Assembly: GCA_030427825.1 (NCBI GenBank)
Contig: JAUICO010000031.1
Span: forward strand, 1 to 43,816
Direction of reading: 5' to 3'
Source of the DNA: a bacterium
GTDB lineage: Bacteria; Myxococcota_A; Bradymonadia; REDH01
DNA length: 43,816 bases
The notes below the pieces were generated by a model. That model did not search any database, was not told the DNA's origin, and saw nothing but the letters and a program-made list of their open reading frames with translations. Below, one piece after another: positions 1 to 8,231 of this stretch. The position numbers were made by a program, and so were the translations under genes. The first letter of the stretch is position 1; each line of letters opens with the position of its first letter.

Positions 1-568
1 TCGCGACGGCGGGGCCGAGCGCGGCGACTGACGCTGCCTGCTCCGCTGCGATAGCACGAACTCGCGCGACACCCTCGACGAATCGGGCGTCCGAGCGGAT
101 TCCATCGAAGTCGCCGTCGGTCGCGACCAGGACGGGCGCCTCTGTCGGAGCGACACAGACCCCCTGTACGTCGACAGTATCTTCCGGACAGAGACACTCG
201 TAACCGCCCTGGTTGTTGACACACTCCACGCCGGACTCGCAGGGCCCCGGTACTGCGGAGCATTCATCGATGTCGACACAGCTGCCGCCCGCGCGTTCGT
301 AGCCCCCGTCACATTCGCATTCGAACTCACCGGGCAACACCTCGACGCACATTGCGTTGTCTCCGCAGGCAGGCACACAGTCGGTCGGATCGACTACGTC
401 TCCGTCCGCGTCGGCATCCGAACGCGCATCTACAGTGTCACTGGCGTCGCCTGCATCGCCTCCATCTGACGGGTCCGTCGTTCCGGAGCTGGAGTCTCCG
501 CATGCTGGAAACGCCGTTAGCGCGACAAGCAGCCACAGGATCAGATATTGCGTTCGTATGTAGTTCAT
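1..568 (-). CDS. EGF-repeat lipoprotein (C-terminus cut by window edge)
   Basis: Translating the reverse strand from the ATG at 568 gives 189 residues with no stop before the window edge, so the C-terminus is missing. The N-terminus is a lipoprotein signal peptide: charged start, hydrophobic [10 protein letters not shown], then lipobox FPAC with Cys about residue 22. A Ser/Asp/Ala-rich linker follows. Residues about 61-88 and 96-125 look like two EGF-like domains; the second begins DIDEC, the usual opening of calcium-binding EGF domains. A purine-rich GAAGGGA lies 4-5 bases upstream of the ATG and supports this start. The protein is expected to sit in the outer membrane facing the periplasm or outside. 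Its role is unknown; the part after the EGF domains ([17 protein letters not shown]) matches no family I recognise. Confidence 0.8.
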   Translation of the reverse strand, partial: MNYIRTQYLILWLLVALTAFPACGDSSSGTTDPSDGGDAGDASDTVDARSDADADGDVVDPTDCVPACGDNAMCVEVLPGEFECECDGGYERAGGSCVDIDECSAVPGPCESGVECVNNQGGYECLCPEDTVDVQGVCVAPTEAPVLVATDGDFDGIRSDARFVEGVARVRAIAAEQAASVAALGPAVA

Positions 569-763
569 ACAGTCCCTTCATCGGTGATGCGCGCGCCGAC
601 AGCCTGATGCAGTCTGTCACGGGTGGTCGTCAGCACGGTGCACATGTTTCTTGATCTGCGTCACTTTGGTCGCGGTGTTCGCTCTTTTTCAAGTGTCATC
701 AAATGTGTACCCGCGCGGGAACACACACGCGTTCAGTGATTTGTAACTATCAGGTGCCGGAGT

Positions 764-1036
764 TGTGTGACGATCACCGACGCGGCGACTGTGACGATCT
801 TCCGCTCCAATGTGTGTAACGATCTCCAATGCGAAGCGAGTGTGGCGCTCACTTGCGCCAGGCAGTGTGACGATCGACTGTTCCGATGTGTGTGACGATC
901 GACTGTTCCGATGTGTGTGACGATCACCGATGCGTCAGTGTGGCGATCACCGACGTGAGGCAGTCTGACGATCGCCTGTTCCAATGTGTGTGACGATCAC
1001 GGGCGTGAGCCAGTGTGGCGATCGCTTGTTCCGCGC
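764..1036. repeat. 25-bp-period tandem array, 11 copies
   Basis: Eleven copies of a 12-base core close to TGTGTGACGATC begin at 764, 788, 813, 839, 864, 889, 914, 937, 962, 987 and 1012. Seven of the ten steps are exactly 25 bases and the rest are 23, 24 or 26. The 11-14 bases after each core fall mostly into two types: one like GACTGTTCCGATG (after copies 2, 5, 6, 9, 11) and one like ACCGACGTGAGGC (after 1, 4, 7, 8, 10). After the first type the next core starts TGTG; after the second it usually starts AGTG. The array is noncoding by period (25 is not a multiple of 3). It could be a decayed minisatellite or a row of protein-binding sites between divergent genes. Confidence 0.85.
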
Positions 1037-1452
1037 CCCGGGAAGGCTCTGGCGACGTAGTGCGACGCCATTCGATTGTTCAGGGCGCTTTGGCAGAACG
1101 GAGCGCAAGAAGAGCAGCCCGGCACCCTCTGTTTCAGCAGCGCCATGAGGTCATTGCTCGCTCCGCGCCAGCCACAGAGCGAGTGTCTTCGAAGGGAGCC
1201 TGGACCAGGTTGCAGAGCGCGCTCGAATCGACGGCGCTCTGAGACGGAAGCGCCGGCCTGCCGGGACCTGGGCAGACGGACTTGTTCGCTTGCGCTGCGT
1301 CCGCACTCACGAATCAGGTTCAGGTGCCGCATTCCTGCGCCGACTCGCAATTCCGAACAATACCACTCGTAGCGCTTTTGCCCGAAGAGCAAGGGCGCTA
1401 GCGGTGGCCCGGCGCCGCCACGGCGCTCTCCAGAAACGACTCGAGTCACACC
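1037..1452. other. Intergenic stretch upstream of coaX, nothing recognised
   Basis: About 416 bases between the tandem array and coaX. Open frames exist on both strands, but none has a recognisable motif, a good ribosome binding site or a convincing composition. The long reverse frame here runs on antisense through coaX. The promoter of coaX presumably lies in this stretch, but I see no clear -35/-10 pair. A decayed gene remnant cannot be excluded. Confidence 0.5.
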
Positions 1453-2226
1453 ATGCTTCTCGTCATTGACGTAGGAAATACCAACACGGTCCTCGGCCTC
1501 TTTGAAGGACACCGCCTCGTCGAGAGCTGGCGACTGACGACAAGCGCGAACCGTACCGCCGACGAGAACGGGATCCTCGTGCAGAGCCTCTTTCAGATGG
1601 CGTCGGTCCAGCCTGACCAGGTCGACGGATGCATCATCTCCTGCGTAGTCCCGCCCCTGCTGCCGATGAACGTGGCGATGGTGGAGCGCTTCTTCGGCAT
1701 CAAGGCTCTCGTCGTCGGGCCCGGCATCAAGACCGGCATGCCGATTCTCTACGAGAACCCCCGCGAAGTCGGCGCCGATCGCATCGTCAATGCCGTCGCC
1801 GCCTACGAGAGTTTCAAGCAGGCGTGCATCGTTGTCGATTTCGGCACAGCCACGACCTTCGACGCGATCAGCAGCGCCGGCGAGTATATGGGTGGCTCCA
1901 TCTGCCCCGGCGTCGTTGTGTCTTCTGAGGCGCTCTTCAAACGCGCGTCCCGCCTGCCGCGCGTTGAAATCGTCGCCCCGCAACGGGTGATCGGCCGCAA
2001 CACGGTCGCCAGCATGCAGTCCGGCATCGTCTACGGCTACCTCGGTCTGGTCGACGGCCTCGTGAAGCGAATCCGCGACGAATACCAGGAGCCGATGCGG
2101 GTCACCGCCACCGGCGGGCTGGCGCGCTACTTCGCTACGCTTTCAGAATCGATCGAAAGCTACGACGACGACCTCACCCTTACGGGGCTGCGCCTCCTCT
2201 ACGAACGCAACCACGTCCCGCACTGA
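1453..2226 (+). CDS. coaX: Type III pantothenate kinase
   Basis: Phosphorylates pantothenate with ATP, the first step from vitamin B5 to coenzyme A, in the cytosol. At 257 residues it has the usual length. The sequence opens MLLVIDVGNTN, with the family phosphate-binding motif DVGNTN at residues 6-11. GADR at 107-110 carries the conserved catalytic Asp (about 109), and DFGTATTFD (129-137) is the second ATP/pantothenate motif of this ASKHA-fold kinase. The canonical start fits, although no strong Shine-Dalgarno precedes it. Two genes of unknown function follow on the same strand only 12 bases away, so they are probably co-transcribed. No birA gene is adjacent, unlike many genomes. Confidence 0.95.
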   Translation: MLLVIDVGNTNTVLGLFEGHRLVESWRLTTSANRTADENGILVQSLFQMASVQPDQVDGCIISCVVPPLLPMNVAMVERFFGIKALVVGPGIKTGMPILYENPREVGADRIVNAVAAYESFKQACIVVDFGTATTFDAISSAGEYMGGSICPGVVVSSEALFKRASRLPRVEIVAPQRVIGRNTVASMQSGIVYGYLGLVDGLVKRIRDEYQEPMRVTATGGLARYFATLSESIESYDDDLTLTGLRLLYERNHVPH

Positions 2227-2238
2227 GTACGGACGACG

Positions 2239-2631
2239 ATGGACAGCGAGCAAAGCCCGACAACACTTCGCCTGCACATCGGCCCCGGTTCCCTGTGGAC
2301 CGGACGCCGTCGAAGCAGCGCAGACGCCGCACTGGTGCGCCTCGTCATCGCCGAGAACGACGGCGGCCGCAAACCGATGTCTGCGGTGATTGAGCAGCTG
2401 CACGACCTCAACGTTGCACGACACCGTAGCGACAGGGAGGCTCGTGAGCACCTGCAACGGTGCGCCGCCCAACTTGCCGAAGAAGGTCTGATCTTCGAGT
2501 TCGACGGCGAGTGGCATCGCCTGGCCGCCGACCGGGTTCGCGTGGCACGTAAGATGACGATGCACCTCTTTCACAGCGTCGAAGGAGGACGCGGGCCCTT
2601 CGCCTCATCCGACACGGGTGAACATGGGTGA
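2239..2631 (+). CDS. Hypothetical protein, possible winged-helix-like
   Basis: A 130-residue protein I cannot assign. It starts 12 bases after the coaX stop and its end overlaps the next gene by 8 bases (ATGGGTGA), which suggests translational coupling of a three-gene unit. The middle (about residues 30-100) alternates predicted helices, then LAEEGLIFEFDGEWHRL, which resembles the last helix and beta wing of a winged-helix fold; this is only an impression from the pattern. There is no signal peptide or membrane segment. The ATG lacks a clear ribosome binding site, so expression may depend on coupling to coaX. Confidence 0.55.
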   Translation: MDSEQSPTTLRLHIGPGSLWTGRRRSSADAALVRLVIAENDGGRKPMSAVIEQLHDLNVARHRSDREAREHLQRCAAQLAEEGLIFEFDGEWHRLAADRVRVARKMTMHLFHSVEGGRGPFASSDTGEHG

Positions 2632-3337
2632 ATCGGCGCAGTACTTCGCCGCATCGCTACGGGATATCGAGGACACGGTCCTCGGTCGAGCGCGAAACAT
2701 GGACACCGCACTCCGCGTCCTGATCAATGACATCAGGGACAACGAGGCGCGCGAAGTCGCGCGGCACATGATGACGGGGCAGTCGATCGACTGGGACACG
2801 GGACGACTCCGTGGCGCCAGCTGGGAGACCCTCGCTTCTGTCAGCGGCTTCTTTGCCGGCGTGGTCCGCCTCTTCGGCACTGCGGTTGGCTTTGACGCGT
2901 GGCCGGAGCATCAGCGCGTGCTCCTGACAATCTCCGACTGGTCACCCCTGCCGCCGAATTTCGGGCTCGCCCTCGCCTGCCGACCCTTCCCGTTCATTCG
3001 CTTCAACACCGATCTCACGGCCTCACCGGTGCCACGCATCAAGTACGTTGAGGCCTGGCCTCACGGCTACATTGAGCGCTCTGAGTTCGCGGCCGCTGTT
3101 CCGGCCATGCACGCGCTGCTTCTCGACATGCTTCAACCGCCGGACGAGCACGCATTGGCATCGGTCGCGCCGGGTGCCGGCTTCCCGTCATCCGGATGGG
3201 AGCTGCTGCCGGATCCCGCAGTTGCGGAAGGAGAACCAGACGAGAGAGGGTGGCAGATTCAGCGCGCCGTCGCCGCATATGACGCGCTCTGCAGAGCCGC
3301 CGAGCTCAATCGCGACCTGATCGTCGTGGGCTACTGA
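2624..3337 (+). CDS. Hypothetical protein coupled to the preceding gene
   Basis: A 237-residue cytosolic protein of unknown function. I chose the ATG at 2624 because it overlaps the upstream stop as ATGGGTGA; a GTG at 2618 in the same frame is the alternative. The first 70 residues are helical and charged, with many Arg/Asp (MDTALRVLINDIRDNEAREV). The middle holds SGFFAGVVRLFGTAVGF, mildly hydrophobic but too short and mixed for a sure membrane span, and a Pro/aromatic-rich part (LACRPFPFIRFNTDL). No catalytic motif is visible. Its tight link to coaX and the 130-residue gene is the only clue to function. Confidence 0.65.
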   Translation: MGESAQYFAASLRDIEDTVLGRARNMDTALRVLINDIRDNEAREVARHMMTGQSIDWDTGRLRGASWETLASVSGFFAGVVRLFGTAVGFDAWPEHQRVLLTISDWSPLPPNFGLALACRPFPFIRFNTDLTASPVPRIKYVEAWPHGYIERSEFAAAVPAMHALLLDMLQPPDEHALASVAPGAGFPSSGWELLPDPAVAEGEPDERGWQIQRAVAAYDALCRAAELNRDLIVVGY

Positions 3338-3548
3338 AGGGACCTGCGGTTGTCGCGCCGATGAGGCGCTGCGTTGCTTTCCACTGAATTCCTGAACACT
3401 TGCGTATTGGCACGCGCAGGCCCTGCCGAGGGCAGATACCCCTTGCGAAACTCCCTGCCGCCTGGCACATGGCCCCGGTAATTCGCAGCGTCGGCGAGGA
3501 TCTTTCACGCCTGATACCCGAATTACGTCCGGATCCGACAACACCTTC

Positions 3549-4358
3549 ATGAGAGTACGAGACCGCATGACCGCACTGCGCCGCATTCTGGACGTTGACG
3601 CCATCGCAGCATTCCTGCGTGGTGCGCCTGTCGAGAACGCATACATGCTCGGCTATCTGGACCCGAGCTACGCAGAAGAGACGAGCTGGTACTGCGCCGA
3701 AGGGCACGGCGAGATCAGCGCTATCGTGCTTGTCTATACCGGGCTGCGAATTCCGATTCTCTTTACCGCGGGGCGTGCGGACGGCATCACACCGCTGATC
3801 ATGCAGTTCCGCGCCGAGCTCCCCGAGCGCGCCCTGGGCCGTATTCGCGCGAGTCACATCAAGGGACTGAGCAACGCGATACAGCTCCTGACGGAACCGC
3901 AGCAGATGAGCCGGATGGGGCTGAGCCGCTCTGAGTTCCACGCGCGTGACATCACCGCGGCGGCGGGTGTCGTCCCCATCACTCACCGTGACACCGGCGA
4001 CATTTACCAGCTGTATGCCCACTGGCCCGACCACCTCTTTGAGCCCTATCAGCTCAACTCAGGCCTCTACTTTGGCGTTCGCGAAGACAACAAGCTGGTG
4101 GCTGCGGCCGGCATTCACAACCTGAGTACCCGCTACGACGTCGCGGCGATCGGCAACCTCGTGACCCATCCGGAATACCGTGGACGCGGCCTGGCGAGGC
4201 GCTGCAACTCCGCGCTGCTGGTCGAGGTCTTTAAGCATGTCGGGCTCGTGACCCTCGACGTCGCGACAGGCAACACCGCCGCGATCCGCACGTATCAACA
4301 CTTCGGGTTTCAGCACTATGCCGATTTCTATCAGGGTATGATTGCGATAAATCGCTGA
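3549..4358 (+). CDS. GNAT family N-acetyltransferase
   Basis: A 269-residue protein whose C-terminal half (about 165-265) has the GNAT fold signature. VAAIGNLVTHPEYRGRGLAR at about 198-217 contains the beta4 strand and the RGRGLA acetyl-CoA pyrophosphate loop, and NTAAIRTYQHFGF near the end is the usual C-terminal helix-strand. The N-terminal half resembles the extra domain of FR47-like or DUF-type GNATs, with ENAYMLGYLD near residue 30. The acceptor substrate is unknown. A second in-frame ATG at 3567 (MTALRRIL) is a possible start; neither has a strong ribosome binding site. The 211 bases upstream hold no gene, so it probably has its own promoter. Confidence 0.85.
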   Translation: MRVRDRMTALRRILDVDAIAAFLRGAPVENAYMLGYLDPSYAEETSWYCAEGHGEISAIVLVYTGLRIPILFTAGRADGITPLIMQFRAELPERALGRIRASHIKGLSNAIQLLTEPQQMSRMGLSRSEFHARDITAAAGVVPITHRDTGDIYQLYAHWPDHLFEPYQLNSGLYFGVREDNKLVAAAGIHNLSTRYDVAAIGNLVTHPEYRGRGLARRCNSALLVEVFKHVGLVTLDVATGNTAAIRTYQHFGFQHYADFYQGMIAINR

Positions 4359-4408
4359 TCGCGTCAGACGACGGCTTCGACCGCACAACCGACGCAAAAG
4401 GCGTAATC

Positions 4409-5257
4409 ATGAGCGATACCGATAAGCCACCCCGCGAGTATCCGGGGCTGACCTACGGCAAGTACCTCAAGATCTCAGAGCTCCTGCAGCTTCAACACAC
4501 CCTTGTAGCTGACCGCAGTCACGACGAGCTGCTCTTCATCGTCATCCATCAGGCGTATGAGCTCTGGTTCAAGCAGATTCTCTACGAGCTGGACACGGTC
4601 GGCGAGCTGATGAAGAGCGGCGACCCTATCGAGGCCAGGCGGCTGCTGGATCGGGTGTCGACGATCGGGGATGTGCTGGTCCAGCAGATTCACATCCTTG
4701 AGACGATGACGCCGCGAGACTTCTGCCACTTTCGCGCGGCGCTTCGTCCGGCCTCAGGCTTTCAGTCCGCTCAGTTCCGCGAGCTCGAATACCTGTGCGG
4801 CGCGAAAGATCCGTCCTACCTGGTCAACTACGAAGAAGGCAGCGTCGAGCGCGCCCGCCTGGAGCGCCGCCTCGCCGAGCCCAGCCTGCGCGAGACCTTT
4901 TACCGGATGCTACAGACCTTCGGGTACGACGTACCCGAGGATCCCGGCGACGAGGACCGCGATCAGGTCGTGCGCGCCCTGCTGCCGGTGTACCGAAACT
5001 TCGAAGACCAGTCGGCAATCTACAACCTGTGTGAGGCCCTGGTGTCCCACGATCAGTGGCTCGCTACCTGGCGCTTTCATCACGTACGCACGGTCGAGCG
5101 GATCATCGGCTCAAAGCGCGGAACCGGTGGTTCTTCTGGGGTTCCCTACCTGATGGGCACCGTCTCGAAGCGCCTCTTCCCGCTGCTATGGGAGGTGCGC
5201 GCCTGGCTGGACGACGACGATCTCTTCGCCACGTACAAGGCACCCGGCGAGGCGTAA
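4409..5257 (+). CDS. kynA: Tryptophan 2,3-dioxygenase
   Basis: Heme enzyme that opens the indole ring of L-tryptophan to N-formylkynurenine, the first step of the kynurenine route. The 282-residue length and motifs fit the family. LTYGKYL at about 14-20 is typical, HQAYELWFKQ at 47-56 contains the active-site His (47), and RFHHVRTVERIIG (222-234) should hold the proximal heme-ligand His (about 225). The substrate-binding GTGGSSGVPYL follows at about 238-248. The gene lies 50 bases after the GNAT gene on the same strand. No kynureninase, formamidase or kynurenine monooxygenase gene is nearby, so the pathway partners must be elsewhere, if present. Confidence 0.96.
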   Translation: MSDTDKPPREYPGLTYGKYLKISELLQLQHTLVADRSHDELLFIVIHQAYELWFKQILYELDTVGELMKSGDPIEARRLLDRVSTIGDVLVQQIHILETMTPRDFCHFRAALRPASGFQSAQFRELEYLCGAKDPSYLVNYEEGSVERARLERRLAEPSLRETFYRMLQTFGYDVPEDPGDEDRDQVVRALLPVYRNFEDQSAIYNLCEALVSHDQWLATWRFHHVRTVERIIGSKRGTGGSSGVPYLMGTVSKRLFPLLWEVRAWLDDDDLFATYKAPGEA

Positions 5258-5292
5258 GCGCCCCGGCAGAGCCTGTGCGTACAAGACCTTCG

Positions 5293-5326
5293 TCTCGCGA
5301 GCCGCCCTACGAAGAGCCTCGCGAGA
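5293..5326. terminator. Inverted repeat between convergent kynA and rpsU
   Basis: The perfect 9-base arms TCTCGCGAG (5293-5301) and CTCGCGAGA (5318-5326) are separated by 16 bases. They lie in the 129-base gap where kynA and rpsU converge, a natural place for a bidirectional terminator. No T-run follows on either strand, so classical intrinsic termination is not certain. Confidence 0.35.
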
Positions 5327-5386
5327 TGAGTCGAGCAGCGGCGCGGGATTGGCGGATGCTACCAGCCAACCCGGGGCCGCAGCCAA

Positions 5387-5632
5387 TCAGCGACGACGAG
5401 CCTGCGCCTTTCGCTCTTCCTTACGACGACGACGCTCTGCGTCACGCTGCTTGCGCTTCTCTTTGACGCTCGGCTTCTCGTAGAAGCGTCGGTACTTGAG
5501 TTCACGCAGCACGCCTTCACGAGCCATCATCTTCTTCAGCTGAGAGATGGCGCGATTGACGTTGTCGCGGTGTACGGGGACCTCAAGCGGTCCCAGCTCA
5601 AATTCGTCTCTTTTTCGCTCACGCAACGCCAT
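5387..5632 (-). CDS. rpsU: 30S ribosomal protein S21
   Basis: Small-subunit ribosomal protein involved in initiation near the 3' end of 16S rRNA. The core VNRAISQLKKMMAREGVLRE and the following YRRFYEKPSVK are the family signature, and the C-terminal tail is very rich in Arg/Lys (RRRRKEERKAQARRR). I start it at the ATG at 5632 (MALRERKRDEFELG), which has a GAGGG six bases upstream; the open frame runs further 5' but without family similarity. At 81 residues it is a little longer than common S21 proteins because of a charged N-terminal extension of about 13 residues. It is divergent from mutY, with 104 bases between starts. Confidence 0.92.
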   Translation of the reverse strand: MALRERKRDEFELGPLEVPVHRDNVNRAISQLKKMMAREGVLRELKYRRFYEKPSVKEKRKQRDAERRRRKEERKAQARRR

Positions 5633-5736
5633 GGCTGCCCTCAATGCTGGGGCTTCTGCCCCGATCTGGTAAGTCTGCTCGCCGTCTTCGCGCGCGAGCG
5701 GGCGGCGTATGCAGCACATTAGAGGCACTCCAGTCA

Positions 5737-6792
5737 ATGACAGACGTCCAACGCACCGAGCTTTTTTCGATCCAGAAGTCGATTCTCGCGTGGTTCTCGC
5801 AACACAAGCGCGCCATGCCGTGGAGAGATCACCCGGACCCCTACGCGGTCTGGGTGTCCGAGATCATGCTGCAACAGACACGTGTGGAGACGGTGCGCAG
5901 CTACTTCGACCGCTGGATGGAGCGATTTCCCACCATCGAGTCCCTCGCGGCAGCCGATGAGAGCGAGGTCCTGCTCGCCTGGCAGGGGCTCGGCTACTAC
6001 TCGAGGGCGCGCAACCTGCAGCGCGCAGCACGAACTCTGGTGTTGGAGCACGACGGGGCGATGCCTTCGGATCCGCGGGAGCTCCAGAAGCTGCCCGGCA
6101 TCGGGCCATACACCGCCGGCGCCGTCGCTTCGATCGCCTTCGGAGTCGCGGCGCCTGCCGTCGACGGCAACGTGATTCGCGTCATCGCGCGCCTGGCCCG
6201 AGTCGAGTCCGACGTGCGTCGCAGCGCCGCGCTCAAGCGCATCCACAGCGTCGCGGCGGCCCTCGTCGACGAGGCGCACCCCGGCGACTTCAACCAGGCT
6301 TTGATGGAGCTCGGCTCTACGGTCTGTACGCCCCGCAACCCTCGCTGCGCCAAGTGTCCACTGGTCGCACACTGCGAGGCGCGCGCCGCCGGCGTTCAGG
6401 AGACGCTGCCGATGAAGAGCCCGCCCAAAGCGGCCCGGGTCGAAGAGCGCCTCGCGGTGATCGCCCGTGCCCACACCACCGGGCGCTACCTGGTCGTGCA
6501 GCGACCGGAGACAGGGCTCCTCGCCGGACTGTGGGAGTTTCCGCTGGTGACGGACGACGCCGAAGCCGCCACGTTCATCGGTACGCCTTCAGGCATCGAT
6601 GCGGACGAGCTGACAACGGTCACGCACCAGTTCTCCCACATTCACCTGACCATCCGACCGCTACTGGTGTCCGTCGACGACGAGTTCTCGCCGTCAATGG
6701 ACACCTACGTCGGGGCTCGCTGGCTGCACCGCGGCGACACCGACTCGGTGCCGGTATCGTCGATGATGGAGAAGGTGCTCGCTTTGGTGTGA
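5737..6792 (+). CDS. mutY: A/G-specific adenine DNA glycosylase
   Basis: Removes adenine mispaired with 8-oxoguanine or guanine in base excision repair. At 351 residues from the ATG at 5737 it has normal length; the frame is open 31 codons further up, but family similarity begins at this start and AGAGG lies upstream. SEIMLQQTRVETV at 41-53 contains the catalytic Glu (42). LPGIGPYTAGAV (119-130) is the helix-hairpin-helix with GPD-type continuation, and Asp143 in VDGNVIRV is the second catalytic residue. Cys 197, 204, 207 and 213 have the C-X6-C-X2-C-X5-C spacing of the 4Fe-4S cluster. The C-terminal 120 residues are the Nudix-like domain that recognises 8-oxoG. It converges with the glycosyltransferase gene. 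Confidence 0.96.
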   Translation: MTDVQRTELFSIQKSILAWFSQHKRAMPWRDHPDPYAVWVSEIMLQQTRVETVRSYFDRWMERFPTIESLAAADESEVLLAWQGLGYYSRARNLQRAARTLVLEHDGAMPSDPRELQKLPGIGPYTAGAVASIAFGVAAPAVDGNVIRVIARLARVESDVRRSAALKRIHSVAAALVDEAHPGDFNQALMELGSTVCTPRNPRCAKCPLVAHCEARAAGVQETLPMKSPPKAARVEERLAVIARAHTTGRYLVVQRPETGLLAGLWEFPLVTDDAEAATFIGTPSGIDADELTTVTHQFSHIHLTIRPLLVSVDDEFSPSMDTYVGARWLHRGDTDSVPVSSMMEKVLALV

Positions 6793-6836
6793 GAATTCGG
6801 CGTGAACCGGCGTGTGACCGCGCGCGACCTCGGCGC

Positions 6837-8069
6837 TCACGATCCGGCGGCGAGCTCCTCAAAGAGCTGCTGGTAGCGGGGCGTGTTTTTTGCCGTGGCA
6901 AAGCGGCCTTCGACGTAGGCCCGTCCCGCCGCGCTGATGGCCGGCCACTCGTCCTTGCGCCGATGCATCTCGTGCAATGCCTCGACGACCGCTTCAAGGT
7001 CGCCGGCGGGCACAAAGCGGCCACCGTTCTCGGCGTCGGTCGCTTCAGGAATGCCGCCGATACGCGAGGCCACAACCGGCAGTCCGATCGCAGCGGCCTC
7101 GGTGACCGAGCCGCATTGGTTCTCTTCGGTTCCGTCGTCCGCGATGATCCCGGGCAGCAGAAACACGTCGCTGTCGCTGAGCGTCGCGACGACCTTTGGG
7201 TAGGCGACGCGCCCGTGAAAGGTGACAATGTCATCGAGTCCAAGATCCCGGGACATGGCGCGCAGATCCTCGAGGAGCGGGCCCTGACCCAGCACGTCGT
7301 AGCGCACATTGATGCCATCGTCGCGCAGGCGCCTGACAGCCTGCAACGCGATTTCAATGCCTTTGCAGGGCATCAGGCGTGCGGTTGTGACGAGGCGAAA
7401 CTCATCGTCGTCGGCCAACCGCGCGGGGCGATATGTGAGACGATCCATGCGGAAGGTCGATGGCATGAATACAAGCTGCTGCGGGCCGGCGCCCATCTCG
7501 AGCAGCAGATTGCGCATGAACTCTGTGCCGTAGCCCACGCGGTCGACTACGGAGAACATGTGCTCGTAACGCCGGCGCCCCCTGGCGCCCCGGTGGTAGG
7601 TCGCGTCCGTTCCGTTGAACTTCACCACGATCGGGCCACTCACGAGCCCCACAGACTTCAAGAAAGCGAGGCGCCTCCCGGAGGGTCCGGAATGCACGTA
7701 CCATACGTCTGAGGCCAGCTTTCCGCGCCGCGAAACGAAGTTCGCCGTGGTCCGTACGCCGCCCCAGCCACCGAGGTTCCGCGCCCGGTGCTGGCCCGCC
7801 AGCCGAGCGCTGGCCATGGGAAAACGAAGGGCCGCGCGCGCGATGTCCGTGCCGAGGGTGCGCATGCGCTCACTTCGGGTCGCTTCGAGACCCGGGGTCG
7901 TGATCAGGCGCCCTTCAGCCGCGAGCTGGACGGCAACGGGGTTGTCTCCAAACTCTTCGCGGCTGACGCCGTCGGAGTAGTACCAGACATCGTGACCGGA
8001 TCGGCGGTACTCCTCAATCTCGTTTCGGACGTAAGGACCCATCATTCCGGTGAAGAAGGATATTTTCAT
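6837..8069 (-). CDS. Glycosyltransferase family 4 (GT-B fold)
   Basis: A predicted retaining glycosyltransferase of 410 residues. The start at 8069 (MKISFFTGMM) was chosen because the family begins just there; the longer open frame adds 38 residues of poor similarity. The C-terminal half carries the GT4 donor-binding signature: VTTARLMPCKGIEIALQAV, then VLGQGPLLEDLR, and an E-X7-E-like segment ENQCGSVTEAAAIGLPVV followed by ASRIGGIPEA. It would transfer a sugar from a nucleotide or lipid donor, probably for polysaccharide, glycolipid or LPS assembly; donor and acceptor cannot be told. There is no membrane segment. It is alone, not in a polysaccharide cluster, and divergent from miaB. Confidence 0.9.
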   Translation of the reverse strand: MKISFFTGMMGPYVRNEIEEYRRSGHDVWYYSDGVSREEFGDNPVAVQLAAEGRLITTPGLEATRSERMRTLGTDIARAALRFPMASARLAGQHRARNLGGWGGVRTTANFVSRRGKLASDVWYVHSGPSGRRLAFLKSVGLVSGPIVVKFNGTDATYHRGARGRRRYEHMFSVVDRVGYGTEFMRNLLLEMGAGPQQLVFMPSTFRMDRLTYRPARLADDDEFRLVTTARLMPCKGIEIALQAVRRLRDDGINVRYDVLGQGPLLEDLRAMSRDLGLDDIVTFHGRVAYPKVVATLSDSDVFLLPGIIADDGTEENQCGSVTEAAAIGLPVVASRIGGIPEATDAENGGRFVPAGDLEAVVEALHEMHRRKDEWPAISAAGRAYVEGRFATAKNTPRYQQLFEELAAGS

Positions 8070-8220
8070 CTGGGGCTGCCGTGTCCGTCGTAAGGAAGCT
8101 GAGCCGGATCCTGTCGGCCCGAGAGCCTGCGATACCTCGCGGGCTTCATGATTGGGCGCACATAGCGCAATTCTGATTTGCAATCGACCGCACCCGGTGG
8201 CATCTAGCCCAATCCCACGC

Positions 8221-8226
8221 AGGAGG
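8221..8226 (+). promoter_or_regulatory. Ribosome binding site of miaB
   Basis: AGGAGG lies five bases before the TTG at 8232. It decides in favour of this unusual TTG start, because no ATG or GTG with a comparable site is nearby in frame. Confidence 0.85.
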
Positions 8227-8231
8227 AGCGC

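Noticed and set aside
733..984. 83-residue reverse frame over the 25-bp array
   Set aside because: The frame is an accident of the repeat; 25 is not a multiple of 3, so no codon pattern is kept, and there is no ribosome binding site.
764..1036. CRISPR array
   Set aside because: Units are 25 bases in total with two recurring spacer types rather than unique spacers, and no cas gene is present.
997..1983. 328-residue reverse frame overlapping coaX
   Set aside because: It is antisense to a sure gene, with composition typical of shadow frames in GC-rich DNA.
6354..7712. 452-residue forward frame over mutY and the glycosyltransferase
   Set aside because: Overlaps two certain genes in other frames; Arg/Ala-rich composition without motif.
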